A stretch of 64,000 nt of DNA from Arenicola marina (Eukaryota; Annelida; Polychaeta; Arenicolidae): contig OZ025248.1 in NCBI GenBank assembly GCA_964019135.1, forward strand, positions 29,691,670 through 29,755,669, in the 5' to 3' direction. The first letter of the stretch is position 1. Every line of letters starts with the position of its first letter. The position numbers and the translations under genes were made by a program. This document shows positions 1 to 10,395 of this stretch, one piece after another. The notes under the pieces are model-generated. The model saw only the letters and a list, made by a program, of their open reading frames with translations. It had not been told where the DNA came from and did not search any database.

Positions 1-151
1 ACTGATGTTTTGTAATAGAGAAAATAGCAGTAACAGATTCCACAAATGAATCCTTAAAGTGACACATGTTAAAAATAGTGAGGCGATAGAAATAACAAAC
101 GCGGTGACGCTCAATCTCCGAAATCGATTATTTGCTGTTGAGCTAAAATTG

Positions 152-171
152 CAATTAGATCGAACTAATTG
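152..171. promoter_or_regulatory. Near-palindromic CAATTAG...CTAATTG site of U1
   Basis: Arms CAATTAG and CTAATTG flank ATCGAA, about 100 bp upstream of the TATA box (−259 to −240 from the ATG). The TAATTG/CAATTA core is a known homeodomain recognition sequence, and the inverted pair would suit a dimer. Further AATTG/CAATT words lie close by. The site is present in all units; in six right-hand units it is a perfect 20-bp palindrome. Confidence 0.4.
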
Positions 172-271
172 AATAACAATTCGAATCTCAGTGGTGGCAG
201 TTAGAATAGTACTGTCTCTTTCCCGGGATTGTTGGGTGTCAACGGAACTGCTCCTGACACTGACATACCTC

Positions 272-307
272 TATTTAAGGCAGACAGACCACCACCATAC
301 TTCATTG
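272..307 (+). promoter_or_regulatory. Core promoter of U1: TATA-like box plus initiator
   Basis: TATTTAAG at 272–279 is followed 32 bases after its first T by TCATTG (302–307), an initiator-like sequence whose A at 304 is the likely +1. This gives a 107-nt 5' UTR. The same pair occurs at −139 and −107 from the ATG in nearly every unit, so each gene probably has its own Pol II promoter. U7 and U8 keep this promoter although they lost the 5' half of the frame. In U35 the box reads TATTTAGG. Confidence 0.6.
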
Positions 308-410
308 TATACTCCTAGGACTCTTTGAGAAACAACGGCGAGTACAGTACTAAAGGAGACACGTCATAATAATATTATTCAATATCAGCTGAGCTTGGTG
401 CAAGGCAAAG

Positions 411-1112
411 ATGGCACTGCTTCGACCTTTGCCTCAGCCGTACTGCTGCCTGAAGCTTTGCGCATGCGGAAACAAGTCCAGGCTGGAAACTGTCACTAGC
501 CTCAGCTCACCACAGACTAGTCGATGGAGCGGCAGTTTGATACATGAAGCCAGCAGCCATATGTACATCAACCGGATGCCGAGTTCTAAGTGGGAATCCT
601 CCGAAGGTGGTGACAACTTGTTCGACAGTCTTCATTCCTGTCTCTCTTGCGCTGAAGAATTTGTCAGAGAGGATGGAAGAAAAGGCTGGGAGGACTTCCC
701 TGCATTTCAAATTCCCTCCATAGACTTCGGAGACAGCGACATGATATCGTCCCGAACGAGCCTGAGGAACATGTCTACAACCTCGGACACAAGCCTCCCG
801 CGCGAAGGAAGAACTCGTGGCGACGGTTGCGAAGAACCAGCAGATGTACCAACAAGGCGGCACCCATCAAACACAAACAATTCTTTTGTCGACCTTCAGA
901 CTCAGTCTATAGCATTCAGACGATGTGGATCTGGACGTAGCAGCCGCGCTCGTTATGCAGACCAAATGGAGGATAGACAGTCACATAACCCACGGCCGTC
1001 TCTGTCACCAAGGAAGAAGCGATTATTGTCGCGAAGACTGAAACGCATGAACCGTCATTTACAACAGAATGGCGTTTCATCGCTTCAGCTACAAACCTTG
1101 GCTCTTCTGTGA
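411..1112 (+). CDS. U1: unrecognised 233-residue array protein (reference copy)
   Basis: I do not recognise a family. The frame is open for 233 codons. The ATG at 411 is the first after the predicted start site and has A at −3 and G at +4. Residues 10–20 hold four cysteines (C12, C13, C17, C19). Residues 60–115 are acidic and serine-rich and contain FQIPSID (99–105), which resembles the Groucho-binding eh1 pattern FxIxxI. Residues 111–198 are polar and probably disordered. S199–K202 (SPRK) is a proline-directed kinase-type site next to a basic stretch, R201–R212, that looks like a nuclear localisation signal. L225–L232 (LQLQTLAL) fits the class 2 export pattern. No signal peptide or membrane segment is seen. 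No intron is needed. A nuclear or shuttling regulator is an inference; a neutrally drifting repeat frame is the alternative. Confidence 0.7.
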   Translation: MALLRPLPQPYCCLKLCACGNKSRLETVTSLSSPQTSRWSGSLIHEASSHMYINRMPSSKWESSEGGDNLFDSLHSCLSCAEEFVREDGRKGWEDFPAFQIPSIDFGDSDMISSRTSLRNMSTTSDTSLPREGRTRGDGCEEPADVPTRRHPSNTNNSFVDLQTQSIAFRRCGSGRSSRARYADQMEDRQSHNPRPSLSPRKKRLLSRRLKRMNRHLQQNGVSSLQLQTLALL

Positions 1113-1178
1113 TACAGCTTGACTACCCTAATTTATTTCTGTATAGCTTTTGTTTTAGCTGCATTGTTTATTTAAACC

Positions 1179-1217
1179 AATAAACAGGTCAAAATTACTT
1201 TATCGTGCTTGGTGTTT
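1179..1217 (+). terminator. Poly(A) signal of U1 with GU-rich downstream element
   Basis: AATAAA at 1179–1184, 67 bases after the stop codon, is followed about 20 bases later by a GT-rich run (around 1205–1217). This is the usual animal cleavage and polyadenylation layout and predicts a short mRNA of about 0.9 kb. The motif is repeated at +768 from the ATG in the other full-length units. Confidence 0.65.
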
Positions 1218-2076
1218 ATTCTGGCCAAACAAAATACAATACGACCATTGAAAGTGTCGATATATGAGCCGCACACATGGTTAGTTAGCTTTACAAATGG
1301 CCAAATACATGCAGAGTAGTCATATTGACAATATACTCGGAACGTACAATCAACTGTTAAGCGCTGTAGGGCAAGATACACATGCATAATTTTACACCAT
1401 TGAATCAGCTCAGGAAAAACGCTGTATACATGGTGCATCAAGAAACTATTCCAGATTTGCTTGAGCGTTGTATTTATTTGAAACGTTACGCATGCTCTAC
1501 AAAAGGTGTATCATACAATCTGCTCTTCTTGCTCAGATTCATCTCCTGCGACACCATTTGTGCCGAACTTCTATGAAACTTGTCGGAAATTAAGTAAAGT
1601 ATTGATATTCGTTATATGTAATAGGCTTGACGGTAAAAAGAAGACAAAATGTTACGTCACATTCACACTGATGTTTTGTAATAGAGAAAATAGCAGTAAC
1701 AGATTCCACAAATAAATTCTTAAAGTGACACATGTTAAAAATAGTGAGGCGATAGAAATAACAAACGCGGTGACGCTCAATCTCCGAAATCGATTATTTG
1801 CTGTTGAGCTAAAATTGCAATTAGATCGAACTAATTGAATAACAATTCGAATCTCAGTGGTGGCAGTTAGAATAGTACTGTCTCTTTCCCGGGATTGTTG
1901 AGTGTCAACGGAACTGCTCCTGACACTGACATACCTCTATTTAAGGCAGACAGACCACCACCATACTTCATTGTATACTCCTAGGACTCTTTGAGAAACA
2001 ACGGCGAGTACAGTACTAAAGCAGACACGCCATAATACTATTGTTCAATATCAGCTGAGCTTGGTGCAAGGCAAAG
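1218..2076 (+). other. Inter-unit spacer (type example, between U1 and U2)
   Basis: About 860 bp without a convincing gene; the same spacer follows every unit. It holds the possible second TATA-type site (TACAAAAGG here, TATAAAAGG in other units), TTACGTCA at 1652–1659, the palindromic site, a CCCGGG-containing segment, a small GTTG/CAAC inverted repeat, the core promoter and the 5' UTR of the next gene. Short frames here on both strands (64–89 codons) are not kept in all units and lack coding signs. No tRNA, 5S RNA or snRNA-like sequence was recognised. Confidence 0.6.
1652..1659. promoter_or_regulatory. CRE/ATF-like site TTACGTCA upstream of U2
   Basis: TTACGTCA, the complement of TGACGTAA, lies 425 bp before the ATG of U2 and recurs in the spacer copies I read. 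The sequence is a known bZIP (CREB/ATF, PAR) type of site. Function is inferred only from the match and its conservation, and all spacer sequence in this array is conserved. Confidence 0.25.
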
Positions 2077-2778
2077 ATGGCACTGCTTCGACCTTTGCCT
2101 CAGCCGTACTGCTGCCTGAAGCTTTGCGCATGCGGAAACAAGTCCAGGCTGGAAACTGTCACTAGCCTCAGCTCACCACAGACTAGTCGATGGAGCGGCA
2201 GTTTGATACATGAAGCCAGCAGCCATATGTACATCAACCGGATGCCGAGTTCTAAGTGGGAATCCTCTGAAGGTGGTGACAACTTGTTGGACAGTCTTCA
2301 TTCCTGCCTCTCTTGCGCTGAAGAATTTGTCAGAGAGGATGGAAGAAAAGGCTGGGAGGACTTCCCTGCATTTCAAATTCCCTCCATAGACTTCGGAGAC
2401 AGCGACATGATATCGTCCCGAACGAGCCTGAGGAACATGTCTACAACCTCGGACACAAGCCTCCCGCGCGAAGGAAGAACTCGTGGCGACGGTTGCGAAG
2501 AACCAGCAGATGTACCAACAAGGCGGCACCCATCAAACACAAACAATTCTTTTGTCGACCTTCAGACTCAGTCTATAGCATTCAGACGATGTGGATCTGG
2601 ACGTAGCAGCCGCGCTCGTTATGCAGACCAAATGGAGGATGGACAGTCACATAACCCACGGCCGTCTCTGTCACCAAGGAAGAAGCGATTATTGTCGCGA
2701 AGACTGAAACGCATGAACCGTCATTTACAACAGAATGGCGTTTCATCGCTTCAGCTACAAACCTTGGCTCTTCTGTGA
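2077..2778 (+). CDS. U2: 233-residue array protein
   Basis: Full-length copy. Differs from U1 by F71L and R189G. The same pair is seen in U12, 15,917 bp downstream, which fits a block duplication. The following spacer has the TACAAAAGG variant. Confidence 0.68.
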   Translation: MALLRPLPQPYCCLKLCACGNKSRLETVTSLSSPQTSRWSGSLIHEASSHMYINRMPSSKWESSEGGDNLLDSLHSCLSCAEEFVREDGRKGWEDFPAFQIPSIDFGDSDMISSRTSLRNMSTTSDTSLPREGRTRGDGCEEPADVPTRRHPSNTNNSFVDLQTQSIAFRRCGSGRSSRARYADQMEDGQSHNPRPSLSPRKKRLLSRRLKRMNRHLQQNGVSSLQLQTLALL

Positions 2779-3742
2779 TACAGCTTGACTACCCTAATTT
2801 ATTTCTGTATAGCTTTTGTTTTAGCTGCATTGTTTATTTAAACCAATAAACAGGTCAAAATTACTTTATCGTGCTTGGTGTTTATTCTGGCCAAACAAAA
2901 TACAATACGACCATTGAAAGTGTCGATATATGAGCCGCACACATGGTTAGTTAGCTTTACAAATGGCCAAATACATGCAGAGTAGTCATATTGACAATAT
3001 ACTCGGAACGTACAATCAACTGTTAAGCGCTGTAGGGCAAGATACACATGCATAATTTTACACCATTGAATCAGCTCAGGAAAAACGCTGTATACATGGT
3101 GCATCAAGAAACTATTCCAGATTTGCTTGAGCGTTATAGTTATTTGAAACGTTACGCATGCTCTACAAAAGGTTTATCATACAATTTGCTCTTCTTGCTC
3201 AGATCCATCTCCTGCGACACCATTTGTGCCGAATTACTATGAAACTTGTCGGAAATTGAGTAAAGTATTGATATTCTTTTTATGTAATAGGCTTGACGGT
3301 AAAAAGAAGACAAAATGTTACGTCACATTCACACTGATGTTTTGTAATAGAGAAAATAGCAGTAAAAGATTCCACAAATGAATCCTTAAAGTGACACATG
3401 TTAAAAATAGTGAGGCGATAGAAATAACAAACGCGGTGACGCTCAATCTCCGAAATCGATTATTTGCTGTTGAGCTAAAATTGCAATTAGATCGAACTAA
3501 TTGAATAACAATTCGAATCTCAGTGGTGGCAGTTAGAATAGTACTGTCTCTTTCCCGGGATAGTTGGGTGTCAACGGAACTGCTCCTGACACTGACATAC
3601 CTCTATTTAAGGCAGAGAGACCACCACCATACTTCATTGTATACTCCTAGGACTCTTTGAGAAACAACGGCGAGTACAGTACTAAAGGAGACACGTCATA
3701 ATAATATTATTCAATATCAGCTGAGCTTGGTGCAAGGCAAAG

Positions 3743-4444
3743 ATGGCACTGCTTCGACCTTTGCCTCAGCCGTACTGCTGCCTGAAGCTTTGCGCATGCG
3801 GAAACAAGTCCAGGCTGGAAACTGTCACTAGCCTCAGCTCACCACAGACTAGTCGATGGAGCGGCAGTTTGATACATGAAGCCAGCAGCCATATGTACAT
3901 CAACCGGATGCCGAGTTCTAAGTGGGAATCCTCCGAAGGTGGTGACAACTTGTTCGACAGTCTTCATTCCTGCCTCTCTTGCGCTGAAGAATTTGTCAGA
4001 GAGGATGGAAGAAAAGGCTGGGAGGACTTCCCTGCATTTCAAATTCCCTCCATAGACTTCGGAGACAGCGACATGATATCGTCCCGAACGAGCCTGAGGA
4101 ACATGTCTACAACCTCGGACACAAGCCTCCCGCGCGAAGGAAGAACTCGTGGCGACGGTTGCGAAGAACCAGCAGATGTACCAACAAGGCGGCACCCATC
4201 AAACACAAACAATTCTTTTGTCGACCTTCAGACTCAGTCTATAGCATTCAGACGATGTGGATCTGGACGTAGCAGCCGCGCTCGTTATGCAGACCAAATG
4301 GAGGATAGACAGTCACACAACCCACGGCCGTCTCTGTCACCAAGGAAGAAGCGATTATTGTCGCGAAGACTGAAACGCATGAACCGTCATTTACAACAGA
4401 ATGGCGTTTCATCGCTTCAGCTACAAACCTTGGCTCTTCTGTGA
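3743..4444 (+). CDS. U3: 233-residue array protein, consensus form
   Basis: Full-length copy with the same protein as U1. Silent CAC for CAT at H192, shared with U13, U18, U19 and U22. The following spacer has the TATAAAAGG variant. Confidence 0.68.
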   Translation: MALLRPLPQPYCCLKLCACGNKSRLETVTSLSSPQTSRWSGSLIHEASSHMYINRMPSSKWESSEGGDNLFDSLHSCLSCAEEFVREDGRKGWEDFPAFQIPSIDFGDSDMISSRTSLRNMSTTSDTSLPREGRTRGDGCEEPADVPTRRHPSNTNNSFVDLQTQSIAFRRCGSGRSSRARYADQMEDRQSHNPRPSLSPRKKRLLSRRLKRMNRHLQQNGVSSLQLQTLALL

Positions 4445-4829
4445 TACAGCTTGACTACCCTAATTTATTTCTGTATAGCTTTTGTTTTAGCTGCATTGTT
4501 TATTTAAACCAATAAACAGGTCAAAATTACTTTATCGTGCTTGGTGTTTATTTTGGCCAAACAAAATACAATACGACCATTGAAAGTGTCGATATATGAG
4601 CCGCACACATGGTTAGTTAGCTTTACAAATTGCCAAATACATGCAGAGTAGTCATATTGACAATATACTCGGAACGTACAATCAACTGTTAAGCGCTGTA
4701 GGGCAAGATACACATGCATAATTTTACACCATTGAATCAGCTCAGGAAAAACGCTGTATACATGGTGCATCAAGAAACTATTCCAGATTTGTTTGAGCGT
4801 TATAGTTTTTTGAAACGTTACGCATGCTC

Positions 4830-4838
4830 TATAAAAGG
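4830..4838 (+). promoter_or_regulatory. Possible second (spacer) TATA box TATAAAAGG
   Basis: TATAAAAGG lies 579 bp before the ATG of U4 and is followed about 35 bases later by CTCAGATCC, an initiator-like sequence. It is a stronger TATA match than the gene-proximal TATTTAAG. It is polymorphic: 17 of 36 units read TATAAAAGG, 18 read TACAAAAGG and U27 reads CACAAAAGG. A transcript from here would run through the spacer into the next gene promoter. Chance is a fair alternative. Confidence 0.3.
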
Positions 4839-5408
4839 TTTATCATACAATTTGCTCTTCTTGCTCAGATCCATCTCCTGCGACACCATTTGTGCCGAAT
4901 TACTATGAAACTTGTCGGAAATTGAGTAAAGTATTGATATTCTTTATATGTAATAGTCTTGACGGTAAAAAGAAGACAAAATGTTACGTCACATTCACAC
5001 TGATGTTTTGTAATAGAGAAAATAGCAGTAACAGATTCCACAAATGAATCCTTAAAGTGACACATGTTAAAAATAGTGAGGCGATAGAAATAACAAACGC
5101 GGTGACGCTCAATCTCCGAAATCGATTATTTGCTGTTGAGCTAAAATTGCAATTAGATCGAACTAATTGAATAACAATTCGAATCTCAGTGGTGGCAGTT
5201 AGAATAGTACTGTCTCTTTCCCGGGAATGTTGGGTGTCAACGGAACTGCTCCTGACACTGACATACCTCTATTTAAGACAGACAGACCACCACCATACTT
5301 CATTGTATACTCCTAGGACTCTTTGAGAAACAACGGCGAGTACAGTACTAAAGGAGACACGTCATAATAATATTATTCAATATCAGCTGAGCTTGGTGCA
5401 AGGCAAAG

Positions 5409-6110
5409 ATGGCACTGCTTCGACCTTTGCCTCAGCCGTACTGCTGCCTGAAGCTTTGCGCATGCGGAAACAAGTCCAGGCTGGAAACTGTCACTAGCCT
5501 CAGCTCACCACAGACTAGTCGATGGAGCGGCAGTTTGATACATGAAGCCAGCAGCCATATGTACATCAACCGGATGCCGAGTTCTAAGTGGGAATCCTCC
5601 GAAGGTGGTGACAACTTGTTCGACAGTCTTCATTCCTGTCTCTCTTGCGCTGAAGAATTTGTCAGAGAGGATGGAAGAAAAGGCTGGGAGGACTTCCCTG
5701 CATTTCAAATTCCCTCCATAGACTTCGGAGACAGCGACATGATATCGTCCCGAACGAGCCTGAGGAACATGTCTACAACCTCGGACACAAGCCTCCCGCG
5801 CGAAGGAAGAACTCGTGGCGACGGTTGCGAAGAACCAGCAGATGTACCAACAAGGCGGCACCCATCAAACACAAACAATTGTTTTGTCGACCTTCAGACT
5901 CAGTCTATAGCATTCAGACGATGTGGATCTGGACGTAGCAGCCGCGCTCGTTATGCAGACCAAATGGAGGATAGACAGTCACATAACCCACGGCCGTCTC
6001 TGTCACCAAGGAAGAAGCGATTATTGTCGCGAAGACTGAAACGCATGAACCGTCATTTACAACAGAATGGCGTTTCATCGCTTCAGCTACAAACCTTGGC
6101 TCTTCTGTGA
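5409..6110 (+). CDS. U4: 233-residue array protein, S158C
   Basis: Full-length copy; the only protein change from U1 is S158C, shared with U14 (15,917 bp away), U10 and U17. The spacer after it has one extra A near 6415, giving the single 1,667-bp interval on the left. Confidence 0.68.
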   Translation: MALLRPLPQPYCCLKLCACGNKSRLETVTSLSSPQTSRWSGSLIHEASSHMYINRMPSSKWESSEGGDNLFDSLHSCLSCAEEFVREDGRKGWEDFPAFQIPSIDFGDSDMISSRTSLRNMSTTSDTSLPREGRTRGDGCEEPADVPTRRHPSNTNNCFVDLQTQSIAFRRCGSGRSSRARYADQMEDRQSHNPRPSLSPRKKRLLSRRLKRMNRHLQQNGVSSLQLQTLALL

Positions 6111-7075
6111 TACAGCTTGACTACCCTAATTTATTTCTGTATAGCTTTTGTTTTAGCTGCATTGTTTATTTAAACCAATAAACAGGTCAAAATTACTTTA
6201 TCGTGCTTGGTGTTTATTCTGGCCAAACAAAATACAATACGACCATTGAAAGTGTCGATATATGAGCCGCACACATGGTTAGTTAGCTTTACAAATTGCC
6301 AAATACATGCAGAGTAGTCATATTGACAATATACTCGGAACGTACAATCAACTGTTAAGCGCTGTAGGGCAAGATACACATGCATAATTTTACACCATTG
6401 AATCAGCTCAGGAAAAAACGCTGTATACATGGTGCATCAAGAAACTATTCCAGATTTGTTTGAGCGTTATAGTTATTTGAAACGTTACGCATGCTCTATA
6501 AAAGGTTTATCATACAATTTGCTCTTCTTGCTCAGATCCATCTCCTGCGACACCATTTGTGCCGAATTACTATGAAACTTGTCGGAAATTGAGTAAAGTA
6601 TTGATATTCTTTATATGTAATAGTCTTGACGGTAAAAAGAAGACAAAATGTTACGTCACATTCACACTGATGTTTTGTAATAGAGAAAATAGCAGTAACA
6701 GATTCCACAAATGAATCCTTAAAGTGACACATGTTAAAAATAGTGAGGCGATAGAAATAACAAACGCGGTGACGCTCAATCTCCGAAATCGATTATTTGC
6801 TGTTGAGCTAAAATTGCAATTAGATCGAACTAATTGAATAACAATTCGAATCTCAGTGGTGGCAGTTAGAATAGTACTGTCTCTTTCCCGGGATTGTTGG
6901 GTGTCAACGGAACTGCTCCTGACACTGACATACCTCTATTTAAGGCAGACAGACCACCACCATACTTCATTGTATACTCCTAGGACTCTTTGAGAAACAA
7001 CGGCGAGTACAGTACTAAAGGAGACACGTCATAATAATATTATTCAATATCAGCTGAGCTTGGTGCAAGGCAAAG

Positions 7076-7777
7076 ATGGCACTGCTTCGACCTTTGCCTC
7101 AGCCGTACTGCTGCCTGAAGCTTTGCGCATGCGGAAACAAGTCCAGGCTGGAAACTGTCACTAGCCTCAGCTCACCACAGACTAGTCGATGGAGCGGCAG
7201 TTTGATACATGAAGCCAGCAGCCATATGTACATCAACCGGATGCCGAGTTCTAAGTGGGAATCCTCCGAAGGTGGTGACAACTTGTTCGACAGTCTTCAT
7301 TCCTGCCTCTCTTGCGCTGAAGAATTTGTCAGAGAGGATGGAAGAAAAGGCTGGGAGGACTTCCCTGCATTTCAAATTCCCTCCATAGACTTCGGAGACA
7401 GCGACATGATATCGTCCCGAACGAGCCTGAGGAACATGTCTACAACCTCGGACACAAGCCTCCCGCGCGAAGGAAGAACTCGTGGCGACGGTTGCGAAGA
7501 ACCAGCAGATGTACCAACAAGGCGGCACCCATCAAACACAAACAATTCTTTTGTCGACCTTCAGACTCAGTCTATAGCATTCAGACGATGTGGATCTGGA
7601 CGTAGCAGCCGCGCTCGTTATGCAGACCAAATGGAGGATAGACAGTCACATAACCCACGGCCGTCTCTGTCACCAAGGAAGAAGCGATTATTGTCGCGAA
7701 GACTGAAACGCATGAACCGTCATTTACAACAGAATGGCGTTTCATCGCTTCAGCTACAAACCTTGGCTCTTCTGTGA
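7076..7777 (+). CDS. U5: 233-residue array protein, consensus form
   Basis: Full-length copy with the U1 protein. Its downstream spacer carries a variant set (CATATTTTTAC, TACAAAAGG) shared with U16, U23 and the far-right units, so gene and spacer types are not locked together. Confidence 0.68.
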   Translation: MALLRPLPQPYCCLKLCACGNKSRLETVTSLSSPQTSRWSGSLIHEASSHMYINRMPSSKWESSEGGDNLFDSLHSCLSCAEEFVREDGRKGWEDFPAFQIPSIDFGDSDMISSRTSLRNMSTTSDTSLPREGRTRGDGCEEPADVPTRRHPSNTNNSFVDLQTQSIAFRRCGSGRSSRARYADQMEDRQSHNPRPSLSPRKKRLLSRRLKRMNRHLQQNGVSSLQLQTLALL

Positions 7778-8741
7778 TACAGCTTGACTACCCTAATTTA
7801 TTTCTGTATAGCTTTTGTTTTAGCTGCATTGTTTATTTAAACCAATAAACAGGTCAAAATTACTTTATCGTGCTTGGTGTTTATTCTGGCCAAACAAAAT
7901 ACAATACGACCATTGAAAGTGTCGATATATGAGCCGCACACATGGTTAGTTAGCTTTACAAATTGCCAAATACATGCAGAGTAGTCATGTTGACAATATA
8001 CTCGGAACGTACAATCAACTGTTAAGCGCTGTAAGGCAAGATACACATGCATATTTTTACACCATTGAATCAGCTCAGGAAAAACGCTGTATACATGGTG
8101 CATCAAGAAACTATTCCAGATTTGCTTGAGCGTTGTATTTATTTGAAACGTTACGCATGCTCTACAAAAGGTGTATCATACAATCTGCTCTTCTTGCTCA
8201 GATTCATCTCCTGCGACACCATTTGTGCCGAATTTCTATGAAACTTGTCGGAAATTAAGTAAAGTATTGATATTCGTTATATGTAATAGGCTTGACGGTA
8301 AAAAGAAGACAAAATGTTACGTCACATTCACACTGATGTTTTGTAATAGAGAAAATAGCAGTAACAGATTCCACAAATAAATTCTTAAAGTGACACATGT
8401 TAAAAATAGTGAGGCGATAGAAATAACAAACGCGGTGACGCTCAATCTCCGAAATCGATTATTTGCTGTTGAGCTAAAATTGCAATTAGATCGAACTAAT
8501 TGAATAACAATTCGAATCTCAGTGGTGGCAGTTAGAATAGTACTGTCTCTTTCCCGGGATTGTTGAGTGTCAACGGAACTGCTCCTGACACTGACATACC
8601 TCTATTTAAGGCAGACAGACCACCACCATACTTCATTGTATACTCCTAGGACTCTTTGAGAAACAACGGCGAGTACAGTACTAAAGCAGACACGCCATAA
8701 TACTATTGTTCAATATCAGCTGAGCTTGGTGCAAGGCAAAG

Positions 8742-9443
8742 ATGGCACTGCTTCGACCTTTGCCTCAGCCGTACTGCTGCCTGAAGCTTTGCGCATGCGG
8801 AAACAAGTCCAGGCTGGAAACTGTCACTAGCCTCAGCTCACCACAGACTAGTCGATGGAGCGGCAGTTTGATACATGAAGCCAGCAGCCATATGTACATC
8901 AACCGGATGCCGAGTTCTAAGTGGGAATCCTCTGAAGGTGGTGACAACTTGTTCGACAGTCTTCATTCCTGCCTCTCTTGCGCTGAAGAATTTGTCAGAG
9001 AGGATGGAAGAAAAGGCTGGGAGGACTTCCCTGCATTTCAAATTCCCTCCATAGACTTCGGAGACAGCGACATGATATCGTCCCGAACGAGCCTGAGGAA
9101 CATGTCTACAACCTCGGACACAAGCCTCCCGCGCGAAGGAAGAACTCGTGGCGACGGTTGCGAAGAACCAGCAGATGTACCAACAAGGCGGCACCCATCA
9201 AACACAAACAATTCTTTTGTCGACCTTCAGACTCAGTCTATAGCATTCAGACGATGTGGATCTGGACGTAGCAGCCGCGCTCGTTATGCAGACCAAATGG
9301 AGGATAGACAGTCACATAACCCACGGCCGTCTCTGTCACCAAGGAAGAAGCGATTATTGTCGCGAAGACTGAAACGCATGAACCGTCATTTACAACAGAA
9401 TGGCGTTTCATCGCTTCAGCTACAAACCTTGGCTCTTCTGTGA
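8742..9443 (+). CDS. U6: 233-residue array protein, consensus form
   Basis: Full-length copy with the U1 protein and silent TCT for TCC at S64. The neighbourhood resembles that of U17 at an offset of 17,582 bp. It is the last whole gene before the two deleted units. Confidence 0.68.
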   Translation: MALLRPLPQPYCCLKLCACGNKSRLETVTSLSSPQTSRWSGSLIHEASSHMYINRMPSSKWESSEGGDNLFDSLHSCLSCAEEFVREDGRKGWEDFPAFQIPSIDFGDSDMISSRTSLRNMSTTSDTSLPREGRTRGDGCEEPADVPTRRHPSNTNNSFVDLQTQSIAFRRCGSGRSSRARYADQMEDRQSHNPRPSLSPRKKRLLSRRLKRMNRHLQQNGVSSLQLQTLALL

Positions 9444-10395
9444 TACAGCTTGACTACCCTAATTTATTTCTGTATAGCTTTTGTTTTAGCTGCATTGTTT
9501 ATTTAAACCAATAAACAGGTCAAAATTACTTTATCGTGCTTGGTGTTTATTCTGGCCAAACAAAATACAATACGACCATTGAAAGTGTCGATATATGAGC
9601 CGCACACATGGTTAGTTAGCTTTACAAATGGCCAAATACATGCAGAGTAGTCATATTGACAATATACTCGGAACGTACAATCAACTGTTTAGCGCTGTAG
9701 GGCAAGATACACATGCATAATTTTACACCATTGAATCAGCTCAGGAAAAACGCTGTATACATGGTGCATCAAGAAACTATTCCAGATTTGTTTGAGCGTT
9801 ATAGTTATTTGAAACGTTACGCATGCTCTATAAAAGGTTTATCATACAATTTGCTCTTCTTGCTCAGATCCATCTCCTGCGACACCATTTGTGCCGAATT
9901 ACTATGAAACTTGTCGGAAATTGAGTAAAGTATTGATATTCTTTATATGTAATAGTCTTGACGGTAAAAAGAAGACAAAATGTTACGTCACATTCACACT
10001 GATGTTTTGTAATAGAGAAAATAGCAGTAACAGATTCCACAAATGAATCCTTAAAGTGACACATGTTAAAAATAGTGAGGCGATAGAAATAACAAACGCG
10101 GTGACGCTCAATCTCCGAAATCGATTATTTGCTGTTGAGCTAAAATTGCAATTAGATCGAACTAATTGAATAACAATTCGAATCTCAGTGGTGGCAGTTA
10201 GAATAGTACTGTCTCTTTCCCGGGATTGTTGAGTGTCAACGGAACGGCTCCTGACACTGACATACCTCTATTTAAGGCAGACAGACCACCACCATATTTC
10301 ATTGTATACTCCTAGGACTCTTTGAGAAACAACGGCGAGTACAGTACTAAAGCAGACACGCCATAATACTATTGTCCCGAACGAGCCTGAGGAAC

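Noticed and set aside
834-842. RGD tripeptide at residues 136–138 as an integrin-binding motif
   Set aside because: The protein has no signal peptide and looks nuclear; a tripeptide in a disordered, arginine-rich stretch is expected by chance.
507-863. 118-codon open frame on the − strand inside every gene
   Set aside because: It overlaps the sense gene wholly, has no promoter or poly(A) signal of its own, and stays open only because the sense sequence is nearly constant between units.
1172-1441. 89-codon − strand frame in the 3' flank of most units
   Set aside because: It starts or ends differently in several units, is cut in U31 and U35, and overlaps the sense poly(A) region. No motif is recognisable.
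1382-1715. 64- and 69-codon + strand frames in the spacer
   Set aside because: They are not present in every unit, have no good start context and no family resemblance; the repeated spacer makes chance frames recur.
10372-10395. Extension of the U7/U8 frame upstream of M121
   Set aside because: It would need a TTG start; in an animal gene the first usable in-frame start is the ATG at 10396.
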